A stretch of DNA of 32,829 nt from Dysgonamonadaceae bacterium (GTDB taxonomy: Bacteria > Bacteroidota > Bacteroidia > Bacteroidales > Azobacteroidaceae). Both the position numbers and the translations under genes were made by a program. The DNA lies in assembly GCA_031270075.1 (NCBI GenBank), contig JAISYG010000064.1, forward strand, positions 1-32,829, written 5' to 3'. This document shows positions 1-8,552 of the stretch, in pieces. The notes below the pieces were generated by a model. That model had not been told where the DNA came from. It saw only the letters and a program-made list of their open reading frames with translations, and ran no database searches. Numbering within the stretch: the first letter of the stretch is position 1; each line of letters starts with the position of its first letter.

Positions 1-267
1 TCGGCAGCCATCATGCCGCGCGAAGGCGTAACTTCCGAAATCTATCAGAATCTGGATGAAAAACTGAAAATACAGTTTGCCAAAAAGCCGAAATTGTATT
101 ACATTGCCATCGGAACAGCTGACTTTCTTTTCGACGCCAACACCGATTTTCGTAAAAAACTGGATGAAAACAAATATCCGTATACTTATTACGAAACCGG
201 CGAAGGCCATATCTGGAAAAACTGGCGGATTTATCTGACGGAGTTCGCGCCGATGTTGTTTCAATGA
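1..267 (+). CDS. C-terminal part of a CE1-type esterase (5' end outside window)
   Basis: The reading frame is open from base 1, so the gene starts before the window; 88 residues remain. The visible part matches the C-terminal end of the esterase D / feruloyl-esterase-like alpha/beta hydrolases (CE1). A GTADFLF stretch would carry the catalytic Asp, and GEGHIWKNW would carry the catalytic His. The nucleophile Ser elbow is not in the window. The usual ending for this family (WRIYLTEFAPMLF) is intact. The stop is 34 bp before the broken GH3 beta-glucosidase on the same strand, so the two probably belonged to one saccharide-degradation operon. A complete relative of the same fold is encoded at 25971-26807. 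The substrate is unknown; acetyl or feruloyl esters on plant polysaccharides are plausible by family. Confidence 0.8.
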   Translation, partial: SAAIMPREGVTSEIYQNLDEKLKIQFAKKPKLYYIAIGTADFLFDANTDFRKKLDENKYPYTYYETGEGHIWKNWRIYLTEFAPMLFQ

Positions 268-301
268 TTCTAACAAACAAATTATAAAGTTTAATAATTA
301 A

Positions 302-2578
302 ATGAAAAAATTAATATTCATAACATGCTTTGCAGGAATATTGTTGTCCTGCAACTCAAACAAAACGCCGCAATTAGGCGAACAGTCGATAAATAAAGTA
401 ATGGCAGCGATGACTTTGGAAGAAAAAGTACATTTGCTTATCGGTACGGGAATGGCCGGTTTTTCAGGCGATAGCGCGGTAATTGGCTCGACAGGAAACC
501 TTGTGCCGGGCGCAGCAGGAACAACGTATCCCATTCCGCGTCTGGGTATCCCGGCTATCGTATTGGCCGATGGCCCCGCCGGTCTTCGGATAGCGCCGAA
601 GCGTGAAGGTACGGACGAGACATTTTACTGCACCGCCTTTCCTGTCGCAAGCTTACTTGCTTCTACTTGGAATACGGAACTTGTTGAAAATGTGGGACAA
701 GCTATGGGCAATGAGGTACTGGAATATGGCGCGGATGTGTTGCTTGCACCCGCTCTCAACATTCACCGGAACCCGCTCTGCGGACGCAATTTTGAATATT
801 ATTCCGAAGACCCGCTTTTGACGGGAAAAACCGCCGCCGCCATGGTGCGCGGCGTACAGTCGAACGGCGTAGGAACGTCTATCAAGCATTTTGCAGTAAA
901 CAATCAGGAAACCAACCGACAGAAAAACGATGCGCAAGTATCGCAACGGGCATTGCGCGAAATTTATTTGAAAGGCTTTGAAATTGCCGTCAAGGAATCG
1001 CAACCTTGGACGGTGATGACCTCGTACAACAAGATTAACGGTGTGGCGGCCTCCGAAAGCCGCGAGTTGTTGACCGGTATTTTACGCGACGAATGGGGTT
1101 TCAAAGGCACGGTAATGACCGACTGATTCGGCGGATACGATGCCGTAAGACAAATGATTGCCGGAAACGACCTGCTAATGCCCGGCCGCCCCGATCAGTA
1201 CCAGATGATTGTTGAGGCGGTAGAATCAGGTAAATTGGACGTAAAAGTGATCGACGTCAATGTCCGGCGCATGCTGGAACTTATTGTGCAATCGCCACGC
1301 TTCAAGGGTTACCCCTATTCCAACAAACCCGACCTCAAAGCACATGCCGAAGTTACGCGGCGCTCAGCGCTTGAGGGGATGATTTTGCTTGAAAACCGCC
1401 AAAACGCATTGCCTTTCGGTACGGATATTAAAAAGATTGCCGCTTTCGGCGTTACTTCTTACGATTTTATCGCGGGCGGAACCGGTAGCGGCGACGTCAA
1501 TGAAGCCTATACCGTTTCGCTGGGCGAAGGATTGGAAAATGCAGGCTACGAAATCAACGCCGATATTCAAACGCTGTACGAAAAGTATATTGCCGTCGAA
1601 AACGAAAAAAACAAACCCGATCCAAACAATCCTTTCGCCCTGTTTATGCCTAAAATCCGCGCCGCCGAATTTCTGCCGGACGCCGCTGCTTTAGCACAAT
1701 CGACTGCGACGAGCGATGTGGCCCTGATTACCATTGGCCGCACTTCCGGCGAATTTGAAGACCGGAAAATGTCCGATTTTTATTTAAATGAAACCGAAAA
1801 ATTGTTGATAAAGAACGTTTCGGAAGCCTTTCATAAAGCAGGAAAAAAAGCAATCGTGATTCTCAACATCGGCGGCGTAATCGAAACCGCTTTGTGGAAA
1901 AATGACCCCGACGCCGTTTTGCTTGCCTGGCAGGCCGGACAGGAAGGCGGAAACAGCGTGGTTGATATTCTTAAAGGCGCGGTAAATCCTTCGGGTAAAT
2001 TGCCGATGACCTTTCCGCGCGCACTCGAAGACGTGCCTTCGTACCCGAATTTTCCACGCGACTACAAGCCCGCCAATCCGATGGAAACAATGACGAGCGG
2101 CAGTGCGGTTTCGGAAAACCGTCCGAATATTGATTTTACCCGGTATGAAGAAGGAATTTTTGTGGGTTATCGTTATTACTTGACTGAAAATAAAGCAGTG
2201 TCCTACCCTTTCGGTTACGGGCTTTCCTATACGCAATTTGAGTATGAAAACGCATCTGTTTCGGAAAAAAGAGGAAACTATACCATTAGTTGTACCGTCA
2301 GAAATACGGGAAGCGTTGCCGGAAAAGAGGTCGTGCAATTGTATGTATCGGCTCCCGGAAAATCCATGAATAAACCGGCAAAGGAATTGAAGGCTTTTGC
2401 AAAAACAAAACTCCTGCAACCGGGTGAATCACAAATTATTAAATTCAAACTAACGCCCGATGCACTCGCTTCTTTTGACGAAGCAAACAGCCGGTGGACG
2501 GTCGAACCGGGCAATTATACCGGACAAATCGGAAGTTCATCGAGGGATATCAAACAATTGGTAGAATTTTATCGGTGA
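302..2578 (+). pseudogene. GH3 beta-glucosidase-like lipoprotein interrupted by in-frame TGA
   Basis: Two open stretches in the same frame (302-1126 and 1127-2578) form one glycoside hydrolase family 3 protein of about 758 residues, separated only by a TGA at 1124-1126. The N-terminus is a lipoprotein signal ([17 protein letters not shown]), so the product would be an outer-membrane or periplasmic lipoprotein. The first part has the GH3 barrel, with [12 protein letters not shown] and GFKGTVMTD, whose last Asp (residue 274) is the expected nucleophile. The next family residue is normally Trp, and TGG to TGA is a single transition. The second part carries the alpha/beta sandwich (GTGSGDVN), the VLLAWQAGQEGG region, YPFGYGLSYTQF and a fibronectin-III-like C-terminus. 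The rest shows no frameshift or decay, so the break is recent or a sequencing error. The short product would lack most of the fold; a restart at 1154 would lack the nucleophile. Confidence 0.85.
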
Positions 2579-2636
2579 TGTTAGTAACCCCCAATGAAGT
2601 GTAGCGACTGGGAGTAGCGAAACGTTTCTTTATCCC

Positions 2637-2694
2637 CTCAACCCGGAGGGTTGAATAGATTAATCAAATCCTCTATTCAATCCTTCAGGTTGAG
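2637..2694. terminator. 22-bp imperfect inverted repeat between convergent genes
   Basis: The arms 2637-2658 and 2673-2694 match as inverted repeats in 19 of 22 positions around a 14-nt loop. The left arm is itself a short palindrome (TCAACCC GGA GGGTTGA, 2638-2654). It lies between the GH3 stop (2578) and the toxin stop (2705), which face each other, so a bidirectional terminator is plausible. There is no good T-run, and it may equally be a REP-like repeat. Just upstream, GTAGCGA occurs twice (2601-2607 and 2614-2620). Confidence 0.5.
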
Positions 2695-2704
2695 AAGATA
2701 GAGT

Positions 2705-3046
2705 TCAAAGCAATCCGCATTCCTGCTTGAGTTTTGCAATTTCTTCTTTGGAGATTGTGTCTTGCTCGCCTTTGTCGTAGATAGTTATCAGGTAAATAAT
2801 TGTATCCGTAATGGTAAACAATACATTATGAGTTATCACTCTGGCACCACCACTTTTTCCTTTGTTTTTAGATGTAATTGTCATACGTACTTTTCGAGTA
2901 TTGCCTCCTAAATCAATACCCATTTCCGGGTTTTCCAACAATTCTGCCTCTAATTTTTTTAAGTCGTATGGCAACGAGCGATATTTTTTCAATAGCGGCT
3001 TTAAGTCCCTCTTGAGCGTATCAGTCGATATTACTTTGTAGTTCAT
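2705..3046 (-). CDS. RelE/HigB-like toxin of a type II toxin-antitoxin pair (putative)
   Basis: This is a 113-residue basic protein. Its size, its Lys/Arg-rich N-terminal helices (TLKRDLKPLLKKYRSLPYDLKKLEAEL) and a beta-rich core (RKVRMTITSKNKGKSGGARVITHNVLF, then IIYLITIYDKGEQDTIS) fit the RelE/ParE superfamily of ribosome-dependent mRNA interferases. The motif GARVI followed by a hydrophobic strand and an IYDK strand is typical of Bacteroidetes RelE-type toxins. Its start lies inside the end of the upstream 80-aa gene (26-bp overlap), the usual translationally coupled antitoxin-first order. The assignment is by fold pattern only; no catalytic residue can be named with certainty. Confidence 0.7.
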   Translation of the reverse strand: MNYKVISTDTLKRDLKPLLKKYRSLPYDLKKLEAELLENPEMGIDLGGNTRKVRMTITSKNKGKSGGARVITHNVLFTITDTIIYLITIYDKGEQDTISKEEIAKLKQECGLL

Positions 3047-3263
3047 AAAGCAATTCGTCTATGGTTTGCCCTTTTTGTTTTCCATCAAGAATATCCCGCA
3101 CATCGCGAAAACCGCCTGCAATACTTTTATTTACTTTACTTTTCTCAACCTTTGCCGGTTTCGCTTTTTCAAAAGTAACCACCTCCGGTATTGCGGAAAG
3201 CATTGCTAAAACAGATCTTCCGATGGAAGTTCGTTCATTGATTTGTATTTGATATATTGCCAT
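3021..3263 (-). CDS. Putative antitoxin partner
   Basis: An 80-residue protein encoded first in a two-gene operon and overlapping the RelE-like toxin by 26 bp. The N-terminus (IYQIQINERTSIGRSVLAMLSAIP) looks like a short strand plus helix. The middle is a Lys-rich linker, and the C-terminus (FRDVRDILDGKQKGQTIDELLYEL) is acidic and helical, as expected of a region that wraps around a toxin. No clear ribbon-helix-helix or helix-turn-helix DNA-binding domain is visible. The role is inferred from size, order and overlap. A well-formed Bacteroidetes promoter lies upstream, so the pair can be expressed on its own. Confidence 0.6.
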   Translation of the reverse strand: MAIYQIQINERTSIGRSVLAMLSAIPEVVTFEKAKPAKVEKSKVNKSIAGGFRDVRDILDGKQKGQTIDELLYELQSNID

Positions 3264-3299
3264 AATTGAATTGTTTTTGTTATTGTTTGAATTTCAACA

Positions 3300-3330
3300 C
3301 AAAATTACAACAAATATTTGAATCGACAAA
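3300..3330 (-). promoter_or_regulatory. Bacteroidetes-type promoter of the toxin-antitoxin pair
   Basis: Read on the minus strand, TTTG (3327-3330) is followed by a 19-bp spacer and TAATTTTG (3300-3307), an exact match to the TTTG / TAnnTTTG consensus. A perfect 10-bp palindrome, CAAATATTTG (3311-3320), sits in the spacer and could be an operator for the antitoxin or the complex. Confidence 0.75.
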
Positions 3331-3397
3331 TTTTTAATCACGAAGAAGAAGCCTTTATCCAGCAGCATAAACAAATCCCTCATTATCAATACCGTTT

Positions 3398-4330
3398 TCA
3401 ATAGAAATTCCTCATTGGCGGCTTTATACAAATGCCCATTCGCAGCATGGAAGTATATTTGTTATAGTCCAGAAGGCTTTCGCCATAACCGTTATACCAT
3501 TGGATAAAAAAATACTGATTGGCTTTTTCACTTACTTTGAAATTCAATTCAATTTGGGTGTTGAACCTTCCGAATTTATTTCGGGGATTGATGATTACCG
3601 ACGCCCCAAATTTATCATTTGAACTTCTGTAATTATATGCAAGCAAGCCGTAGCCCCGGTATTTGTATAAATCGGTATTACCGCCGCCTTCCAAATCGTC
3701 GTCCCCTCTGTCTAACCAGCCTGCCCAAATTTTTGTCTGAATGGAAAAGTTCGCATTGAAAAAGTAAACGTGCGACAGAGCGAAATAATTCCATCCGCGC
3801 GAATCAAAGCTGTCTTTGCCGTTCGATTCGTGTTCAAATGCAAAGGATGCTATTCCGTACAGATGATTACGGTAAATCATCGGCTTTACAAGTATAAGTC
3901 CGGGATTATAATTGCTGTCCTTAAAAGGTGATGACTTTGTATAGACGTTCCAGAATGATTTTTGGGTATAAGTCAGCATTAAAAAAGCGTTGCCGGGAAG
4001 AATTGTTTTCATCCACCTTTGGCGTATGCTTATTTGAAATTTAGCATCTGCCGTATATTTGGTGATTTCTTCATTGAATGGAATCCCGCTAATAAAATAG
4101 TTATCCCTGTACATGCCGAAACTGGGTTGACGGTCTATAAATTCTAAAATTTTATCAAAATCATTGATTTTGAAATACGAGGGGCGTATCATATTTGTTT
4201 TGGACGTATCTAATTGATTGCGCCACATTTCTTCAATTTCCATGATTTGAGCATGCAGATTAAAAGCCGGCAAGATGAAAAACACAGTCAAAAACCGTTG
4301 TGATAAACATTTATTCATCATTCGGAACAT
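3398..4330 (-). CDS. pldA: Outer-membrane phospholipase A (OMPLA family)
   Basis: Calcium-dependent outer-membrane phospholipase A1, which hydrolyses acyl chains from phospholipids in the outer leaflet. The diagnostic active-site segment is present: HESNG then SRGWN, giving His167, Ser169 and Asn181 in the longest frame. The His-to-Asn spacing of 14 is the same as in E. coli OMPLA (His142, Ser144, Asn156). A signal peptide ends near FNLHAQ; the most likely start is the fifth codon (MNKCLSQRF, base 4318). The rest alternates polar and aromatic residues as in a 12-stranded barrel and ends with an aromatic residue. It begins about 15 bp after the RND pump stop on the same strand, so it looks like the last gene of the efflux operon, an unusual partner for a drug pump. 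Confidence 0.88.
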   Translation of the reverse strand: MFRMMNKCLSQRFLTVFFILPAFNLHAQIMEIEEMWRNQLDTSKTNMIRPSYFKINDFDKILEFIDRQPSFGMYRDNYFISGIPFNEEITKYTADAKFQISIRQRWMKTILPGNAFLMLTYTQKSFWNVYTKSSPFKDSNYNPGLILVKPMIYRNHLYGIASFAFEHESNGKDSFDSRGWNYFALSHVYFFNANFSIQTKIWAGWLDRGDDDLEGGGNTDLYKYRGYGLLAYNYRSSNDKFGASVIINPRNKFGRFNTQIELNFKVSEKANQYFFIQWYNGYGESLLDYNKYTSMLRMGICIKPPMRNFY

Positions 4331-4345
4331 ATTGAACGAATTACT

Positions 4346-7300
4346 TTATTGAATTAGTTGTTTCTTTTCCCGTCCCCATTTCGTTTTTATCCTGTCAAAT
4401 CCGTAGTAAACAAGCGGAATAACAATGAGTGTCAGGAACATCGAACTCGTCAATCCGCCGATAAGCGCCCAGGCCAGACCATTTTTCCATTCGGCGCCGG
4501 GACCCTGCGCCAAAGCGATGGGCAACATGCCGATAATCGTTGCCAGCGTGGTCATAACGACCGGACGGAAACGCTTGCGGGTTGCCTCAATAAGGGCTTC
4601 CTTCACTTCCATGCCTTCCTGCTGCAGTTGTCCGGCGAAATCGACCACGATAATGGCGTTTTTGGCGACCAATCCCACGAGCATAATCAGTCCCAGCATC
4701 GTGAAAAGACTCAACGATTGCATAGAGAGCGCCATCGCAAACAACGCGCCTATCAAAGCTAATGGAATGGAAACCAAGACGACAAACGGACGGACATAGT
4801 TGTCATACAGCACCACCATAATTAAATAAACCAGCAAAATAGACACCAGCAAGGCGAAACCGAGCGTTCCAAAAGCGTCGTCCTGCACGGCAAGTTCGCC
4901 TCCGTATTCGATGCCGACGCCTTCCGGCAGAGGCATTTGCGCAATCATTGCCTTGATTTCGTTGCCAACCGTTCCAATGGGGCGTCCGGCAACCTGACAG
5001 TTGAGTGTTACGGACGACAGGCGGTTGCGACGATCCAATCGCGTCGCTCCTTCGCTTTCCGACACTTCGGCAAACTGGTCGAGGCGTATCATTTCCCCGC
5101 GCAGGTTCTGCAAAGCAAAATTTTTTACGTCGTCGATGTTTTTCCGGTCGAAATCCGCCAGCCGGATGTGGATGTCCCATTCGTTATTGTCCTTTTTGAA
5201 CTTGGCGTCGCGATTGCCGTTGAAAGCGTTGCTCAAAGCTGCCCCAAGCATGTCGAACGAAACGCCGAGCGCCGCCATTTTCAAGCGGTCGGGCGCGATA
5301 TGTATTTCGGGATTGCCGCCTTCGACCGAACTTTTGGCGTCGACCACGCCGGGAAGGACGGACATGTTGTCGCGGATTTTATCGGCTGTCGCAATCAACG
5401 AATCCAGCTGATTGCCAACCACGTACAATTCGATGGGCGTATCGTCTTTCCCGCCCGTAATTCCGCTGACTGCCGTTCGTATTTTTGCTCCGACAACAGC
5501 GCTCTGCAAAGACAGTTTCACTTCGCGGGCAAAGTTGGGCGCCGTCATGTCGCGTTGGTCGTACGGGACCATTTTCACGAAAATATCCGCCAAATTTGCC
5601 TGCGGTTGTCCCAGATCGGAGGTGCCGACGGTGGTAAATACCGATTTCACTACCGGACTGCTCCGGATAATGCTTTCGGCCTGATACGCAGCGCGATTGG
5701 TTTGTTCGATTGTGGCGTTTTTGGGCAGTTCGATTTCGATGAAAAACTCGCCGCGGTCGCCGATGCTCATCAACTCTTCGCCGATGAGTCCGAACGCAAA
5801 AAGCGACAGCGAAGCAATAAACAACCCGACGGTTACACCGAACACGATAAGCTTATGCCGGAACGACCAGCGCAGAAGTGAAGCCATGCTTTCGGCGAAA
5901 CGGTTCATTCCCCGTTCAAACCCGTTGATTATTTTTCCCCACCAGCGGTTGGGATGGATGTGTTCGATTTTCCCGATGCGCGACGAAAGCCAGGGGACAA
6001 GCGTAAACGAAGCCAAAAGGCTGAGCAATGTCGCCGCCGCCACCGTAATGCAGAATTGGCGGAACAGTTCGGAAACAATGGATTGAGTGAACGTTACGGG
6101 AAGAAACACAACAACCAGCACCAATGTAATGGAAACGACCGTTGCGCCGATTTCCTTCAGTCCGTCGTAAGCAGCCTGCATTTTATCTTTCCCCATTTCC
6201 AGATGCCGGTGAATATTTTCGATGACCACAATGGCGTCGTCCACCAGGATGCCGACTACGAGCGACAGTCCGAGCAAAGTCATCAAATTGAGCGTGAATC
6301 CCAATAGATACATCACGATAAACGTAGCCACCAACGATGCCGGAATCGAAATCAGTACAATCAGCGAATTGCGGAAGCTGTGCAGGAAGAGCAACATGGC
6401 GGCGGCAACCAGCAACGCCGCCAACAGCAGGTCGTGTACCACCGAATCGGCAGCTTCGACCGTAAATTCCGATTCATTCAGGGCGATGACGAAGTCCAGC
6501 GACTTATCTTTCTCCAGATGGGCTGCTTTCATCCTGTCCAGACGGTTTTCCACTTGTCGGCAGACTTCCACCGTGTTGGCGTCCGACTGGCGTTGAATCA
6601 ACATACCGATAGACGTCCGGTTATCCACGCGGTTGATGGTGGTCGTTTCCTTTTGCGCATCGGTTACGTCGGCAATGTCTTTCACGCGCACCATAGCGCC
6701 GCCGGCGGTTACTTTCAGGACGACGTTTTCGATATCTTCCGTCGAAGTATATTTGCCCGCCAGACGAATCATGACCTGCTGACGGTCGTCTTTTACCTTT
6801 CCTGTGGGGAAATCGAGGTTGGAATTAATCAATGTGCGGCTCACCTGCAAGATAGACAGTCCGTAGGCTTTCATTCGTTCCTCGTCGAGGTTCACCTGAA
6901 TTTCCCGCTCGTTACCGCCCACCAGTTGAACGGTCGCCACGCCGGGAATCTGTTCGATGGAGGGTTTCACTTCGTTTTTGATAAAATCGTAGAAATCGCT
7001 TGGCGGCATGTTGCTCGTTGCGCCGATATTCAGCACAGGCAAATCGCTGATACTTATTTTGGCAAGCGACGATTCCTTTACCCCATCGGGCAAGGTCAGA
7101 CGGATAGCGTTGATTTTGCGTTGCGCTTCCTGCAACGTTTTGTCGATGTCCGTTCCCATGCGGAACTCCACTATCACGACCGAGAAACTTTCCATCGAAA
7201 TGCCTGAAATATACTTGATTCCTTCGAGCGATGCGAGCGCATTTTCGATGGATTTTGTAACGGCGCTTTCCACTTCCTGTGGTCCCCCGCCCGGATAAGC

Positions 7301-7447
7301 GGTAGATACCGTCATCAAAGGGTACGACATGTTGGGAAACAACTCTTTGTTGAGATTCCGGTAAGAGAAAAAACCGAAGAACAGCAGCGCAGCAAAAGTT
7401 ACAATGACAATGCTCGGTCGCTGTATGGATAATTTAACTATTTTCAT
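4346..7447 (-). CDS. RND (AcrB/HAE1-type) inner-membrane efflux transporter
   Basis: Proton-driven pump subunit of a tripartite efflux system, 1033 residues from the chosen start, the normal size for the family. The start at 7447 (MKIVKLSIQRPSIVIV) lies 13 bp after the adaptor stop; an ATG 42 bp further upstream would overlap that gene and add residues not typical of the family. TM1 follows at once. The proton-relay residues are visible: the Asp-Asp pair in GILVDDAIVVIEN (TM4) and the Lys in LVGLVAKNAIIVVDFA (TM10). Two periplasmic porter domains with internal repeat similarity are present. The Asp-Asp/Lys set and AcrB-like layout favour the multidrug HAE1 group rather than the heavy-metal group. 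It works with the adaptor and TolC-like protein encoded just upstream. Confidence 0.95.
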   Translation of the reverse strand: MKIVKLSIQRPSIVIVTFAALLFFGFFSYRNLNKELFPNMSYPLMTVSTAYPGGGPQEVESAVTKSIENALASLEGIKYISGISMESFSVVIVEFRMGTDIDKTLQEAQRKINAIRLTLPDGVKESSLAKISISDLPVLNIGATSNMPPSDFYDFIKNEVKPSIEQIPGVATVQLVGGNEREIQVNLDEERMKAYGLSILQVSRTLINSNLDFPTGKVKDDRQQVMIRLAGKYTSTEDIENVVLKVTAGGAMVRVKDIADVTDAQKETTTINRVDNRTSIGMLIQRQSDANTVEVCRQVENRLDRMKAAHLEKDKSLDFVIALNESEFTVEAADSVVHDLLLAALLVAAAMLLFLHSFRNSLIVLISIPASLVATFIVMYLLGFTLNLMTLLGLSLVVGILVDDAIVVIENIHRHLEMGKDKMQAAYDGLKEIGATVVSITLVLVVVFLPVTFTQSIVSELFRQFCITVAAATLLSLLASFTLVPWLSSRIGKIEHIHPNRWWGKIINGFERGMNRFAESMASLLRWSFRHKLIVFGVTVGLFIASLSLFAFGLIGEELMSIGDRGEFFIEIELPKNATIEQTNRAAYQAESIIRSSPVVKSVFTTVGTSDLGQPQANLADIFVKMVPYDQRDMTAPNFAREVKLSLQSAVVGAKIRTAVSGITGGKDDTPIELYVVGNQLDSLIATADKIRDNMSVLPGVVDAKSSVEGGNPEIHIAPDRLKMAALGVSFDMLGAALSNAFNGNRDAKFKKDNNEWDIHIRLADFDRKNIDDVKNFALQNLRGEMIRLDQFAEVSESEGATRLDRRNRLSSVTLNCQVAGRPIGTVGNEIKAMIAQMPLPEGVGIEYGGELAVQDDAFGTLGFALLVSILLVYLIMVVLYDNYVRPFVVLVSIPLALIGALFAMALSMQSLSLFTMLGLIMLVGLVAKNAIIVVDFAGQLQQEGMEVKEALIEATRKRFRPVVMTTLATIIGMLPIALAQGPGAEWKNGLAWALIGGLTSSMFLTLIVIPLVYYGFDRIKTKWGREKKQLIQ

Positions 7448-7460
7448 TTCGACAATCCGT

Positions 7461-8525
7461 TTAATTCTTAATGATGGTAACGTTCGCACCTTCCGTCAGA
7501 TTAATCTGTCCGTCAAGTACCACCGTTTCGTTTTCGGTTAAACCGCTTATCACTTCGACTTGGTTATCGGTAACAAGTCCGGCAACAATAGAACGTTGAT
7601 ACGCCTTATCACCTGAAACCGTATAGATTTTCGGGTTTTTCAATCCTCCGACCATGCAACGGCGGTCAATCACGAGTTTCTTTCCGCTGTCCGTAACGCC
7701 GGATTCGATATGCGCCACGGCAAACATACCCGGTTTCAATTCATTAGCAACAAGAATGGCTATTTCTACTTTGTAGCTCAAGGCATCGTCCCCCTGCACG
7801 CCTACGACTTGAATCGTCCCTTCAAATGTTTTATTTTCAAAGACGTCGGAGGTGATGCGCACCGTCTGTCCCCGTTGCAACCGGACGACTTCCTTTTCCG
7901 TAACGGAAATCTCCATTTTCAGACGGGAGGGATCAATAATCTCTGCGACAGGCATTCCCAGAGCAACGAGGCTGCCTTCTTCAATCATGACGTTCTCCAG
8001 CACGCCGGAAACAGGCGCCGACAATAGCGTGTTTTGTAACCGGTCTTTCAAATCAAATACCTGTTGTTCCGCATTTTTCAACGCCAACTGTACGGCTTCG
8101 GTTTCCGACCGGGTTACCGCGCCCACTTTTTGCAGCGATTCGTAGCGTTCGACGTCCTTTTTGGCTTTCGCACAGTTGGATTCGGCAACGCGCAGGCTTT
8201 CCAATATTAACCGGTCTTCGACTTTGGCAATCGGCGTGCCTTTCGTTACCCGGTCGCCGGTTTTCCTGTATTTCGCCAAGACCACTCCCTGCGTTTTCGA
8301 GGTAACAATAAGGCTGTTATCCGCCACAATCCTACCGGTTGCCCTTATCGACGGATTGAGTTCCGTCCATTGCGGCTGCGTTACATTCACCGGAATCACA
8401 GTATTCCCTTTCAACGACAGCTGAGCCTTGCGCTCAATTTCCCGCTTGTTGCCGATCAATATCACAACAATCAACACAATAAGCAATACGCTTATACTCA
8501 CTGGAAAAAACTTTCTTATTTTCAT
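7461..8525 (-). CDS. RND periplasmic adaptor (membrane fusion protein)
   Basis: 354-residue adaptor linking the inner-membrane pump to the outer-membrane channel. One N-terminal membrane anchor (VSISVLLIVLIVVILIG) is followed by a beta strand region (TQPQWTELNPSIRATGRIV), a lipoyl half-motif (VLAKYRKTGDRVTKGTPIAKVED), a coiled-coil hairpin (about residues 110-165), the second lipoyl half (SAPVSGVLENVMIEEGSLVALGMPVAEI), a beta-barrel domain, and a membrane-proximal C-terminus (VISGLTENETVVLDGQINLTEGANV). There is no lipobox, so it is held by the uncleaved helix. It lies between the TolC-like and pump genes, in the common Bacteroidetes order of channel, adaptor, pump. Confidence 0.93.
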   Translation of the reverse strand: MKIRKFFPVSISVLLIVLIVVILIGNKREIERKAQLSLKGNTVIPVNVTQPQWTELNPSIRATGRIVADNSLIVTSKTQGVVLAKYRKTGDRVTKGTPIAKVEDRLILESLRVAESNCAKAKKDVERYESLQKVGAVTRSETEAVQLALKNAEQQVFDLKDRLQNTLLSAPVSGVLENVMIEEGSLVALGMPVAEIIDPSRLKMEISVTEKEVVRLQRGQTVRITSDVFENKTFEGTIQVVGVQGDDALSYKVEIAILVANELKPGMFAVAHIESGVTDSGKKLVIDRRCMVGGLKNPKIYTVSGDKAYQRSIVAGLVTDNQVEVISGLTENETVVLDGQINLTEGANVTIIKN

Positions 8526-8552
8526 AAATTCTTAATTTTTAACTCTTAATTC

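Noticed and set aside
1124..1126. Selenocysteine or genetic-code change at the GH3 TGA
   Set aside because: The family residue is Trp, not Cys; no selenocysteine hairpin was recognised downstream, and other genes here use TGG for Trp and TGA as stop.
4937..7207. Long plus-strand open frames opposite the RND pump gene
   Set aside because: They are antisense to a clear, full-length pump gene and have no family motifs; the composition of the pump gene explains them.
7448..7489. Upstream start codon of the RND pump at 7489
   Set aside because: It would overlap the end of the adaptor gene and add residues that do not resemble an RND N-terminus; the start at 7447 places TM1 correctly.
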